From positions 62,001 through 126,000 of the forward strand of contig NZ_SACL01000005.1 of the NCBI RefSeq assembly GCF_004005855.1: a stretch of 64,000 bases of DNA. Reading direction: 5' to 3'. The position numbers and the translations under genes are program-made. Under the pieces are notes generated by a model. That model did not search any database. It saw only the letters and a list, made by a program, of their open reading frames with translations, and was not told where the DNA came from. The DNA comes from Rhodovarius crocodyli. GTDB taxonomy: Bacteria; Pseudomonadota; Alphaproteobacteria; Acetobacterales; Acetobacteraceae. The stretch's first letter is position 1; each line of letters begins with the position of its first letter. This document shows, piece by piece, positions 34,561 to 43,103 of this stretch.

Positions 34561-36156
34561 CTACCCCCGCAGCGCCTTGATCTGCCTCGGATAGCTCGAC
34601 GCATCCACCCGCGCATCGATCAGCTTCGGTCCCGGCATGGCCAGTGCTTCCGTCACCGCGCGGCGCAGGCCCTCGTCGTCCTGCACGCGCCAGGAGGTGC
34701 CGCCCACGCCTTCCATCAGCGTCGCGAAATCGGCGCTGGGCCAATCGAGCCCGCCTTCGGGCAGTTCGCGGCTGCCTTTCTTGATGTCGATCAGGCTGAG
34801 CGTCGCGTCGTTGAACACCACCACCAGCAGGTTGGCCTTCAGCGCGGCGGCGGTGGCGAGTTCGCCCAGGCACATCAGCAGCCCGCCATCGCCGGTGAAG
34901 GCCACGGCGCCGCGCGCGGGGTCATGCAGGGCAGCCGCGATGCCGGCGGGCACGGCATAGCCCATGGTGGCCAGCCCGTTGGAGATCAGCAGGTCCCCCG
35001 GTTCCTTCGCCTGCCAGAAGCTGGTGCAGGGGAACATGTGCGCCCCCGCATCCACCGCCACGCGCGGGTTGGCGCCGGCGGCGCGGCAGGCGGCCTGCGT
35101 CACCTCGACCAGCGCCTGCGGGGAGATGCCGCGATTGCCCGAGGGGCCGTTGGACAGCGCCGCCTTCCAGGCCGCGCGGTGGGTCGCGATCTCGGCGGCC
35201 GTCCAGTCGCCGGCGGTGCCCGACAGCGCGGCCAGCGCCAGCCCCACATCGCCGGTCAGCGCCGCATCCGGCACCAGGTAATGCGGGTCGCGCGGGCAGG
35301 CGGCGATGTCGATGACGGGGGCCTGGAACTTCCAGGGCTGGGGCACCCATTCCATCGGGTCGCAGCCGGCCAGGATGATGAGGTCCGCCCCCGACAGGAT
35401 CGGCACCTCGGCCGCGCCGCCGGTGAACACGCCGCCGAATTGCGGGTCCGCATCCGGCAGCACGCCCTTGGCCTTGTAGGTGACGAGCACCGGGCAACCG
35501 AGCGAGCGGGCCAGCGCGCGCAGGGCGCCCGCGTGGGGGATCGCCTCCAGCCCCACCAGGATGGCCGGGCGACGCGCCTTGGCCAGCAGGGCCTGGGCGG
35601 CGGCCAGGGGCGCTGCCTCAGGCGCGCGGGGCGGCGGCGGGGTGAAGGGGGCGGCGGGGGTGGATTCGAGCTGGGCGGCCTCGCCCGTCAGCTCGATCAG
35701 CACCGGGCCGCGCGGGGCGGAGAGGCTGGCGGCAATGGCCGCCTGGGCCACGGCGCCCGCCCCGTTCTCGGCCCGCAGCTGCGCCTTGGTCACGGGTTTG
35801 AGCAGCGCCGCGTGGTCCACGAACTGGTGGCAGGCGAAGGTCCGTTCCCTGGCGGTGAAGCCGTCGGCCAGCAGCACCACGGGTGCGCGTTCCAGGCTGG
35901 CGGTCGCAATGCCGTTGGCGACCGCCGAGACACCGGGGCCGCGCGTGGTCAGCACCGGGGTGGGCGCGCCCGTCAGCTCGGCCGCGACGCTGGCCATGAT
36001 GGCCGCGCCGGTTTCGGTGCGGGCCAGGCGGAAGGGCATGCCCACCGCGCGCGCCGCCGCCATCAGGTCCAGGCTGCTGCCCCCGCCCGGCACACCATAG
36101 AGCGCGCGCGCCCCCGCCGCGTGCAGTGCCTGCACGATCACCTCGGCTGCATTCAT
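34561..36156 (-). CDS. Thiamine diphosphate-binding acetolactate synthase-like enzyme
   Basis: The 531-aa protein is a second ThDP enzyme not closely alike to that at 27539. It has LYGVPGGGSSLDLMAAARAV, the catalytic Glu in ARTETGAAIMASVAAELTG, and the ThDP motif FTGDGGLLMCLGELATAAAL ending VVVFND. It belongs to the large-subunit acetolactate synthase-like group but stands alone. The ATG at 36156 has a strong GGGGGAAGG upstream. It is divergent from the Anbu operon, and its stop lies 2 bp from repeat copy C. Confidence 0.82.
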   Translation of the reverse strand: MNAAEVIVQALHAAGARALYGVPGGGSSLDLMAAARAVGMPFRLARTETGAAIMASVAAELTGAPTPVLTTRGPGVSAVANGIATASLERAPVVLLADGFTARERTFACHQFVDHAALLKPVTKAQLRAENGAGAVAQAAIAASLSAPRGPVLIELTGEAAQLESTPAAPFTPPPPRAPEAAPLAAAQALLAKARRPAILVGLEAIPHAGALRALARSLGCPVLVTYKAKGVLPDADPQFGGVFTGGAAEVPILSGADLIILAGCDPMEWVPQPWKFQAPVIDIAACPRDPHYLVPDAALTGDVGLALAALSGTAGDWTAAEIATHRAAWKAALSNGPSGNRGISPQALVEVTQAACRAAGANPRVAVDAGAHMFPCTSFWQAKEPGDLLISNGLATMGYAVPAGIAAALHDPARGAVAFTGDGGLLMCLGELATAAALKANLLVVVFNDATLSLIDIKKGSRELPEGGLDWPSADFATLMEGVGGTSWRVQDDEGLRRAVTEALAMPGPKLIDARVDASSYPRQIKALRG

Positions 36157-36248
36157 GGACCTTCCCCCGGTCTGCTTATTGACTAGGCACAGAGTGCAAC
36201 CAGAGGCTCTGCTTGACCACCCGCCCCGCTTGCTTTGCGGCGCAGGCC

Positions 36249-37745
36249 ATGCCCTGTTTAACCGCAGGATACGGGGAGAAGAGCTTGACCGCCTTTGATG
36301 AGATGCGGGACGGCGCGGTGGCCGCGGCCACCTACGCCGAGATCCGCGCCTGGATCGAGCGCACCCCGCTCGAGGACCTGAAACGCAAGAGTTCCGAGGC
36401 GGAGCTGCTGTTCCGCAGGCTCGGCATCACCTTCGCCGTCTATGGCGAGGGCGGCGACCCTGAACGGCTCATTCCCTTCGACATCATCCCCCGGCTGATC
36501 GCGGCCAGCGAGTGGAAGTCCCTCTCGGCCGGGCTGGAACAGCGCGTGCGCGCGCTCAACGCCTTCATGCTCGATGTCTATTCCGAGCAGCGCATCCTGA
36601 AGGCCGGCATCGTGCCCAGCGAACTGGTGCTGGACAATGAGGCCTTCCAGCCCGCCATGGTGGGCTTCACGCCTCCGGGCGGCATCTACACCCACATCAG
36701 CGGCATCGACATGGTGCGCACGGGGCCCGACGCCTTCTTCGTGCTGGAGGACAACTGCCGCACGCCCTCCGGCGTGTCCTACATGCTGGAGAATCGGGAG
36801 GCGATGCTGCGGCTGTTCCCGCGCCTGTGCGCCCAGCACCGCCTCGCCCCCGTCTCGCGCTATCCGGAACACCTGCTGGCCACGCTGAAATCCGTGGCAC
36901 CGGCCGAGGCAGGCCCCAACCCCACCGTGGTGGTGCTGACGCCGGGCAGCTTCAACAGCGCCTATTACGAGCACTGCTTCCTGGCCGACGAGATGGGCGT
37001 GGAAGTGGTCGAGGGCGTGGATCTGTTCGTCTCCGAGGACGACGTGGTGTTCATGCGCACCACCCGCGGGCCGCAGCGCGTGGACGTCATCTATCGCCGC
37101 ATCGACGACGACTTCCTGGACCCCGAGGTGTTCCGCAAGGACAGCCTGGTGGGCGTGCCCGGCCTGATGCGCGCCTACAAGGCGGGCAACGTCACGCTGG
37201 CCAATGCGCCCGGCGCGGGCATCGCGGACGACAAGGCCATCTACCCCTATGTGCCCGAGATGGTGCGCTTCTACCTGAACGAGGAACCGAAGCTCGCAAA
37301 CGTGCCCACCTATCTGTGCGACCGCGAGGAAGACCGCGCGGAGGTGCTGGCGAACCTGGACAAGCTGGTGGTGAAGCTCGCGCGCGGCTCCGGCGGCTAC
37401 GGCATGATGATCGGCCCGCATGCGGATGAGACGATGCGCGCCGAATTCGCCCGCCGCATCACGGAAAAGCCCGGCGACTACATCGCCCAGCCCACCCTTT
37501 CGCTGTCCACCGTGCCGACCGTGACGGAAGGCGGCATCGCCGCCCGCCACGTGGACCTGCGGCCCTTCATCCTGTTCGGGAAGAACGAGATCTCCATCGT
37601 GCCCGGCGGGCTGACGCGCGTGGCCCTGCGGGAAGGCTCCCTCGTGGTCAATTCCAGCCAGGGCGGCGGCACCAAGGACACCTGGGTGCTGGAGGACGGG
37701 CCGGCCCGGCAGTCGCAAAGCCAGAGCCAGGGAGGAACGCCCTGA
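36249..37745 (+). CDS. Circularly permuted ATP-grasp protein (Anbu operon)
   Basis: Predicted 498 aa. It matches the COG2308-type circularly permuted ATP-grasp family, with FDEMRDG near the start, PGGIYTHISGIDMVRTGPDAFFVLEDN, LTPGSFNSAYYEH and a late VDLRPFILFGKNE. These are predicted peptide/amide ligases that use ATP, found next to alpha-E proteins and Anbu. Start codons are uncertain: TTG 36213, ATG 36249 and TTG 36285 all precede the conserved part; ATG 36249 is used. The next gene's ATG overlaps its stop (TGATG). It is the first gene of a three-gene operon, with an upstream divergent promoter. Confidence 0.85.
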   Translation: MPCLTAGYGEKSLTAFDEMRDGAVAAATYAEIRAWIERTPLEDLKRKSSEAELLFRRLGITFAVYGEGGDPERLIPFDIIPRLIAASEWKSLSAGLEQRVRALNAFMLDVYSEQRILKAGIVPSELVLDNEAFQPAMVGFTPPGGIYTHISGIDMVRTGPDAFFVLEDNCRTPSGVSYMLENREAMLRLFPRLCAQHRLAPVSRYPEHLLATLKSVAPAEAGPNPTVVVLTPGSFNSAYYEHCFLADEMGVEVVEGVDLFVSEDDVVFMRTTRGPQRVDVIYRRIDDDFLDPEVFRKDSLVGVPGLMRAYKAGNVTLANAPGAGIADDKAIYPYVPEMVRFYLNEEPKLANVPTYLCDREEDRAEVLANLDKLVVKLARGSGGYGMMIGPHADETMRAEFARRITEKPGDYIAQPTLSLSTVPTVTEGGIAARHVDLRPFILFGKNEISIVPGGLTRVALREGSLVVNSSQGGGTKDTWVLEDGPARQSQSQSQGGTP

Positions 37746-38686
37746 TGCTGAGCCGTACCGCCGAAAGCCTGTTCTGGATGGCGCGCTATACCGAGCGCGC
37801 CGCCAATGTCGCCCGCAGCCTGGGCGTGGCCGGCCGCATGGCCTCCATGTCCGCAGCCCTGGAAGCCGAGAGCGCCGAGTGGAAGGGGATCCTGATCGCC
37901 AGCGGCGGCGAGGCGGGCTACCTGGAGAAATACCCGGCCGTCACGCCGGAAGCCGTGGTGGACTGGCTGGTGCGCGACCGCGACAACCCGTCCTCCATCT
38001 TTTCCTGCATCGCGGCCGCGCGGAACAACGCGCGCACCGTGCGCACGGCGCTGACGGTCGACATGTGGGGCGCCATCAGCGACACCTGGAACACCCTGCG
38101 CCGCATGCCCCAGGCCGAGACCAGCGGCGAGGCGCTGACCGGCTTCCTGGAATGGGTGCGCGAGCGCGTGCTGCTGTCCAACGGCGCCGCCACCGACACC
38201 ATGCTGCGCGACGAGGCCTGGCGCTTCGTCCAGCTCGGCACCGCGCTGGAACGCGCGGACAACACGGCCCGCCTGCTGGACGTGCGGCACGCCATGCTGG
38301 CGCGCAACTCCACGGCCGAATACGCGCAGTGGCAGGCTGTGCTCGCCTCCTTCTCGGCCACCCGCGCCTATCAGTGGGTGTTCCGGGACCGGCTGGAACC
38401 CGCCCGCATCGCGGAGCTGGTGATCCTGCGCCCCGAGCTGCCGCGCAGCCTGGTCGCCTGCTATGCCCGGGTGAATGAGCTGCTGGACGCGCTGGCCGTC
38501 GGCCAGGGCGGCCGCAAGGGCGGGTGCCACGCCCAGGCGGCGGAAACCCTGTCCATGCTGACCGAAGGCAGCATCGACGCCATCATGGCCGAGGGCCTGC
38601 ACGAGTTCCTGACGCGCATGATCGAGCGCACGGCGGAACTCGGCAACGCCATCCAGGACTTCTACATCCAGGTGGCCGAGGCGTGA
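37745..38686 (+). CDS. Alpha-E domain protein (DUF403)
   Basis: The 313-aa helical protein starts MLSRTAESLFWMARYTERA, the hallmark of the alpha-E family, with conserved LLSNGAATDTMLRDEAWRF, FVQLGTALERADNTARLLDV and AYQWVFRDRLEP. Its function is not known, but it is nearly always linked to circularly permuted ATP-grasp proteins and sometimes to transglutaminases and Anbu. It overlaps both neighbours (1 and 4 bp), so one transcript is certain to be coupled. It may present or receive the product of the ATP-grasp ligase. Confidence 0.88.
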   Translation: MLSRTAESLFWMARYTERAANVARSLGVAGRMASMSAALEAESAEWKGILIASGGEAGYLEKYPAVTPEAVVDWLVRDRDNPSSIFSCIAAARNNARTVRTALTVDMWGAISDTWNTLRRMPQAETSGEALTGFLEWVRERVLLSNGAATDTMLRDEAWRFVQLGTALERADNTARLLDVRHAMLARNSTAEYAQWQAVLASFSATRAYQWVFRDRLEPARIAELVILRPELPRSLVACYARVNELLDALAVGQGGRKGGCHAQAAETLSMLTEGSIDAIMAEGLHEFLTRMIERTAELGNAIQDFYIQVAEA

Positions 38687-39414
38687 CCTACTGCCTCGGC
38701 CTCAACCTGGCCCAGGGGCTGGTGATGCTGTCCGACACGCGCACCAATGCGGGTGTCGACAACATCAGCACCTTCTCCAAGATGCAGATCCTGGAAGTGC
38801 CCGGCGAGCGCGTCATCTGCATGACCACCGCCGGCAACCTGGCCATCACGCAATCGGCCTGGGGATACCTGCAGGAAGGCGTGACGCTGGACGGCCGCCG
38901 CCAGAAACTGGCGGACATGCCCAACATGTTCCAGGCCGCCCGCCTGCTGGGCGCGGCCGTGCGCGAGGTCTACGAGGCCGACGGCAAGGCACTGGCCGCC
39001 CAGGGCATCGGCTTCGATGCCAGCTTCCTGCTCGGCGGGCAGATCGGCACCGAGGCACCGCGCCTGTTCCTGGTCTATGCCGCCGGCAACTTCATCGAGG
39101 CGACCCAGGACACGCCCTTCCTGCAGATCGGCGAGCACAAATACGGCAAGCCCATCCTGGACCGCGCCCTGAACTGGGACACGCCGCTGATGGACGGCGT
39201 GAAGCTCGCCCTCGTCAGCATGGACAGCACGCTGCGCTCCAACCTGACCGTGGGCATGCCGCTGGACCTGATGACGGCTGATCGCGACAGCCTGCACATC
39301 GGACGCTGGCGCCGCATCACCGAAGACGACCCGTACTTCTCCATGGTCCGCCAAGGCTGGTCGAACGCCCTGCGCAGCGCCCTGGTGGCCCTGCCGGCGC
39401 CTGAGTGGGGGTGA
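38683..39414 (+). CDS. Anbu: proteasome-like Ntn-hydrolase
   Basis: Predicted 243 aa, normal for Anbu (ancestral beta subunit), a bacterial proteasome/HslV relative. Translation begins at GTG 38683, overlapping the alpha-E stop by 4 bp. Met removal would leave Thr as residue 1 (TYCLGLNLAQGLVML). Asp17 (SDTRTN) and Lys32 sit where the proteasome catalytic Asp and Lys do. Later motifs include ICMTTAGNLAITQS and FDASFLLGGQIG. No ATPase partner such as HslU is nearby. The combination of ATP-grasp ligase, alpha-E and Anbu suggests a peptide tag is added and removed; the usual fourth gene, a transglutaminase-like protein, is missing here. Confidence 0.9.
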   Translation: MTYCLGLNLAQGLVMLSDTRTNAGVDNISTFSKMQILEVPGERVICMTTAGNLAITQSAWGYLQEGVTLDGRRQKLADMPNMFQAARLLGAAVREVYEADGKALAAQGIGFDASFLLGGQIGTEAPRLFLVYAAGNFIEATQDTPFLQIGEHKYGKPILDRALNWDTPLMDGVKLALVSMDSTLRSNLTVGMPLDLMTADRDSLHIGRWRRITEDDPYFSMVRQGWSNALRSALVALPAPEWG

Positions 39415-39419
39415 GCCCT

Positions 39420-39604
39420 GGGGCTTTGCCCCGGCCCCCGCCAGGAGCCTGTGGCCCCTGGCCCCACTTGAGTTAACTGAAAAAGCCGGAGAGGGACGAT
39501 GTCCCTCTCCGGCTTTTTCAACTCCCGGTTTCCAAAGGCCTCTCGGCCTTTGGCGGGGTGCAGGGGCAGAGCCCCTGCGCGGGGGTTCCGGGGGCAAGCC
39601 CCCC
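39420..39604. repeat. Modular intergenic element, copy D
   Basis: Fills the gap between the convergent stops of anbu and the DEAD-box helicase. The left half has GGGGC-TTT-GCCCC and a shorter CCAGG...CCTGG-type hairpin (no middle TCT hairpin). The core is a perfect 20-bp-arm inverted repeat, listed separately. The right half has CCAAAGGCC-TCTC-GGCCTTTGG (39532-39552), CAGGGGC-AGA-GCCCCTG (39561-39577) and GGGGGC-AA-GCCCCC (39590-39603). The right half is nearly identical to that of copies B and E over about 50 bp, while the core differs. Confidence 0.82.
39478..39520. terminator. Bidirectional terminator, 20-bp perfect stem
   Basis: TGAAAAAGCCGGAGAGGGAC (39478-39497) and its exact reverse complement (39501-39520) enclose a GAT loop. 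The stem ends in a run of five A's on one side and five T's on the other, so on both strands it is a GC-rich stem followed by U's. It is well placed to end both anbu and the convergent helicase transcript. Confidence 0.85.
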
Positions 39605-39617
39605 AGGTCCACCCCAT

Positions 39618-40916
39618 TCAGGCCGGGCGCGCGCCCTGGCGCTGCCCCTGCGGGCGGCCACCCTTGGGCGGCCCGCCCTGGGGCCGGCCGCCGCCGCCGG
39701 CGCGCTGCGGGCGGCCGCGGTGGGGGGGCTTGGGCCCGTTGCGCTTGGGTGCGCCGCCGCGGTTGGCCACGCGTTCCATGGGCTCGGACTTGTCGCGGCG
39801 CAGGTCTTCGCTGGGAAGGTCGATGCGGATCAGCTTCTGGACCTGCCAGAGCTTTTCCTTTTCCTCGACCGTGCACATCGCGATGGCGATGCCCGAGGCG
39901 CCGGCGCGCGCGGTGCGGCCGATGCGGTGGACATAGGCCTCGGGGGTGTCGGGCATGTCGTACTGGATGACATGCGTCACGCCGTCCACGTCGATGCCGC
40001 GGGCGGCGATGTCGGTGGCGACGAGCACGGGGGCGCTGCCCTTCTTGAACTCATAGAGCGCGCGCTCGCGCTGGCCCTGGCTCTTGTTGCCGTGGATGGC
40101 GTTGGAGTTGATGCCGTCCTGTTCCAGGTTCTTCACGATGCGGTCCGCGCCGTGCTTGGTGCGGGCGAACACCAGCGCGCGGCCGACGCCGGGGGCTTCC
40201 AGCAGCTCGGCCAGCTTCACGCGCTTGCGGTCGATGTCCAGCACCAGCAGCTTCTGGTCCACGCGCTCGGCCGTGGTCGAGACGGGCGTCACCTCGATGC
40301 GGGTGGGCTCGTTCAGGATCTCGGAGGCGAGCTTGGCCACTTCCGTCGGCATGGTGGCCGAGAAGAACATGGTGTGGCGCGGCTTGGGCAGGTTCGGCAG
40401 CAGGCGGCGGATCGCGGGCCAGAAGCCCTTGTCCAGCATCTGGTCGGCCTCGTCGAGGACCAGGATCTCGACGCCGCGCAGGGTCGCGGAGCCGGCGTCC
40501 AGATGGTCCTGCAGGCGGCCGGGGGTGGCCACCAGGATGTCCACGCCGGGCGACAGGGTGCGGCGCTGCGGGCCATGCGGCACGCCGCCCACGATCACGC
40601 CCACCGACATCTTCAGGTGGCGGCTGTAGTTCTTGAGGTTGTCGGCGATCTGGCTGGCCAGTTCGCGGGTGGGCGAGAGGATCAGCGCGCGGAAGCCGTT
40701 GCGCGGCGCGCGGGTCTTGCTCTCATGCAGGCGGTGCAGCAGCGGCAGGCCGAAGGCGGCCGTCTTGCCGGTGCCGGTCTGGGCGATGCCCAGCACGTCC
40801 TGGCCCAGCAGGGCGGAGGGGATGGCGCGGGCCTGAATCGGCGTGGGGTTCTCGTAGCCTTCCTCGGTGAGAGCACGGAGGATGGGCTCGGCGAGGCCAA
40901 GTTCGGTAAAGGACAT
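39618..40916 (-). CDS. DEAD-box RNA helicase, RhlE-like
   Basis: Predicted 432 aa. The helicase core has all motifs in order: Q motif region TPIQARAIP, AQTGTGKTAAFGLPLL, SPTRELASQIADNL, TPGRLQDHL, DEADQMLDKGF, SATMPTEV, LVFARTKHGADRI, ATDIAARGIDV and HRIGRTARAG. A basic Gly/Pro/Arg-rich tail (GRPQRAGGGGRPQGGPP) follows, typical of RNA-binding tails. It unwinds RNA in ribosome assembly or RNA decay in the cytoplasm. Start is at MSFTELGLAEP (40916), the common family start; ATG 40931 is also possible, and neither has a clear ribosome site. Confidence 0.93.
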   Translation of the reverse strand: MSFTELGLAEPILRALTEEGYENPTPIQARAIPSALLGQDVLGIAQTGTGKTAAFGLPLLHRLHESKTRAPRNGFRALILSPTRELASQIADNLKNYSRHLKMSVGVIVGGVPHGPQRRTLSPGVDILVATPGRLQDHLDAGSATLRGVEILVLDEADQMLDKGFWPAIRRLLPNLPKPRHTMFFSATMPTEVAKLASEILNEPTRIEVTPVSTTAERVDQKLLVLDIDRKRVKLAELLEAPGVGRALVFARTKHGADRIVKNLEQDGINSNAIHGNKSQGQRERALYEFKKGSAPVLVATDIAARGIDVDGVTHVIQYDMPDTPEAYVHRIGRTARAGASGIAIAMCTVEEKEKLWQVQKLIRIDLPSEDLRRDKSEPMERVANRGGAPKRNGPKPPHRGRPQRAGGGGRPQGGPPKGGRPQGQRQGARPA

Positions 40917-41150
40917 GGGTGAAGTAAGCATCCAGATACGCCCGCAGCCCGAAAGGCGGCAGGTGAAGCGGCCGGACCCGCGTGATGGGGCCCTGTCTTG
41001 AGTGTCCGGGAGCGGCGTCCTACCCCAGTGCCTGCGGCAGTTCCCCGGCGGGGAACCGACCTCGCACCATTCACGCGGCTGGACGCGGCGGGCGTTGCCG
41101 CCCGCTGACAGCGCGCATGTAGTGCAGCGCAGCACGCCGCGCAAGGATGT
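40917..41150 (-). promoter_or_regulatory. Long leader of the DEAD-box helicase gene
   Basis: The 234 bp between the LysR-like gene's stop and the helicase start hold no gene. Two stem-loops are visible: TTCCCC-GGC-GGGGAA (41041-41055) and GCGGGCG-TTGC-CGCCCGC (41088-41105). Helicases of this type often have long structured, cold-responsive leaders. That role here is inference, and the stems could equally be part of the LysR 3' end. Confidence 0.35.
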
Positions 41151-42356
41151 TCATCGATGCAGGTCGCGGATCGTCTCGGCGAAGCGCCGCTGCAGCCAGG
41201 TCGGGCTCCAGTCCCGCCGGCTCAGCAGCCAGACGGGCCGGGTGGCCGCCGGCACGGAAAGCGGCAGGATGGCCAGCCCTTCCAGGGAATGGTCGCGCAC
41301 CACGGCGCTGCGGGCCGCGACGGCCAGGAAGTCGCCTTCCATCACCAGGCCGCGCGTCAGCTCGAACAGGCGCGATTCCACCACGGGCTGGGGTGGGGCC
41401 AGCCCCTCGGCCTCGAACAGCGCGCGCAGCCGGGCGGCAGCACCGGTGCGCGGGTGCGGCGCCACCCAGCGCCAGGCCAGCAGGTCCCGCGCGGAAAGGT
41501 TGGACAGCCGCGTCAGCGGGTGACCGGGGCGGCAGATCACGCACAGCTCGCTCTGGCAGATCTCCTCGGCCATCAGGTCCTTGGGGATGTTGGGCCGCAA
41601 CGTGCTGCAGATGTAGTCCAGCCTGCCGGAGCGCAGGGCCTGGAACATCGTCTCGTATTCATCCTGCACCACCAGGAAGCTGACGCGCGGCAGCTCTCCC
41701 GACAGGCGGCTGATGGCGGCGGGCAGGATGCCGGCGGCGGAGATGCGCACCGCGCCGATCGCGATCCGCCCCTCCGGCAGGCCGGCGATGCCGTTCAGGT
41801 CCTCACGCGCCGCGCGCAGCTCGGCCAGGGCCAGGTTGCAGGCGGCGGCGAATTCCTGGCCGGCAGCATTCAGGCTGGCGCCCGCGCGTTCCCGGTGCAC
41901 CAGGGGGGCGCCGAGAACCTGTTCCAGCTCTCCCACCGCGCGGTGCAGGCTGGGCGGGCGCAGGCCGAGCTCGACGGCGGCGGCGCTGAAGCCGCCATGC
42001 TCGGCCATGGCGATCACGGCGCGCAGCTGCGGCATGGTCAGCATCGCGATGGCCTGCTCCGGGCGGGGCCCGCCCTCCTGCCCGGCGCGCAGCCGGGCCA
42101 GGGCGCGCAGCAGATAGGACAGGCAACGCTCCGTCCGGTGCGCCAGCGCGGCCCCGGCCTGGGTGCGCAGCAGCCCGCCTGCCCGGCGCTCGAACAGCTC
42201 CATGCCGAAGCGTTGTTCGAGGGCCGCGAGGCTGAGCGTGGCCGCGGGCTGGCTCAGCAGCATCTCCCGCGCGGCGGCGCGCAGGGACTGCCCGCCCGCC
42301 ACCAGCAGGAAGAGCCGGAGCTGTCGCAGGTTCGGCAGGTCGGCGGGGATGGTCAT
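41151..42356 (-). CDS. LysR-type regulator with two N-terminal HTH domains
   Basis: Predicted 401 aa, about 100 longer than standard LysR proteins. The first HTH lies at about 8-70 (LRQLRLFLLVAGGQSLRAAA, then REMLLSQPAATLSLAALEQR). A second, separate LysR HTH follows at about 105-165 (LTMPQLRAVIAMAEHGGFSA, then AAVELGLRPPSLHRAVGELE). The effector domain starts near LPEGRIAIGAVRIS and is normal. Both HTHs look intact. The gene is divergent from the biotin-carrier/Pxp cluster, so it is the likely regulator of that cluster. The translation start (ATG 42356) has no clear ribosome site. Confidence 0.85.
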   Translation of the reverse strand: MTIPADLPNLRQLRLFLLVAGGQSLRAAAREMLLSQPAATLSLAALEQRFGMELFERRAGGLLRTQAGAALAHRTERCLSYLLRALARLRAGQEGGPRPEQAIAMLTMPQLRAVIAMAEHGGFSAAAVELGLRPPSLHRAVGELEQVLGAPLVHRERAGASLNAAGQEFAAACNLALAELRAAREDLNGIAGLPEGRIAIGAVRISAAGILPAAISRLSGELPRVSFLVVQDEYETMFQALRSGRLDYICSTLRPNIPKDLMAEEICQSELCVICRPGHPLTRLSNLSARDLLAWRWVAPHPRTGAAARLRALFEAEGLAPPQPVVESRLFELTRGLVMEGDFLAVAARSAVVRDHSLEGLAILPLSVPAATRPVWLLSRRDWSPTWLQRRFAETIRDLHR

Positions 42357-42641
42357 GACGATTTAGCAAGAACCTATCACCCGCAACGCGCTTCAAATAG
42401 CGTCAGGCGGGGCTCGCGGCGCCAATCTGAGATCGTCCGATCCGGGCATGCATAAGGATTCGGCAATCGGTGCACAGGAACCGCGAAAAGAGTTCAGGGA
42501 AGTGAGGAAGATGCCGGCTGCCCCGCTTCACGGGCCGCCGCACGGGCGTAGGATGTGGTGATCCGAAGGTAGTGACTGAAGTTATGATGCCGAGTTTCAA
42601 AGAAGGCCGCGGGGCCCATGCCGCCGCAAGGACCGCCTGAG
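42357..42641. promoter_or_regulatory. Divergent promoter region of the LysR-like gene and accB cluster
   Basis: The 285-bp gap holds no gene that could be supported. A short dyad, GATCG-TC-CGATC, lies at 42431-42442, and AT-richer stretches occur near 42445-42500 and 42560-42600. The gap is a likely binding region for the two-HTH LysR-like protein. AAGGA (42628-42632) lies 9 nt before the accB start. An upstream in-frame ATG at 42618 is less likely. Confidence 0.4.
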
Positions 42642-43103
42642 ATGACCCCCGCAAGCCTGGACCTGGTCAAGCAGCTGATTGCGCTTCTGCCGCAATCGGG
42701 CGCCAGTGAGATCGAAGTCGCCGAAGGCGGTGTTCGCGTGCGCATCGTGGCGCGCGGCGCGACCTCGGGCGCCGTGGTGGCGGCACCTGTTGCCGCCCCC
42801 CCGGCCATGGCGGCCCCGCCGCCTACCGCCGAGCCGGTGCCCGCCGCTGCTCCCGCAGCCGGCGAGATCATCGTGAAGGCGACTATGCACGGCGTGTTCC
42901 ACCGTGCCCCGGCCCCGGGCGCCCCGCCCTTCGTCGAGGTCGGCGCCACGGTCGGCAAGCGCCAGCAGCTCTGCATCCTGGAAGCGATGAAGGTGTTCAA
43001 CGCCGTCAACGCCCCGCAGGAAGGCACCGTCACCGCCATCCTGGCCGAGAACGGCACCGATGTGGTGCTGGGCCAGCCGCTGTTCACCATCAAGCCGGCA
43101 TGA
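42642..43103 (+). CDS. accB: Biotin carboxyl carrier protein (AccB-like)
   Basis: Predicted 153 aa, normal for AccB. An N-terminal helix (TPASLDLVKQLIALLPQSG) and an Ala/Pro linker precede the biotinyl domain: MHGVFHRAPAPGAPPFVEVG, then CILEAMKVFNAVNAP with the biotinylated Lys in EAMK, then ending in VLGQPLFTI. It carries carboxy-biotin from biotin carboxylase to the transferase. It is the first gene of a cluster with pxpB, pxpC and pxpA, and accC lies downstream at 46172. The housekeeping acetyl-CoA carboxylase genes are probably elsewhere; this pair may be dedicated. Confidence 0.9.
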   Translation: MTPASLDLVKQLIALLPQSGASEIEVAEGGVRVRIVARGATSGAVVAAPVAAPPAMAAPPPTAEPVPAAAPAAGEIIVKATMHGVFHRAPAPGAPPFVEVGATVGKRQQLCILEAMKVFNAVNAPQEGTVTAILAENGTDVVLGQPLFTIKPA

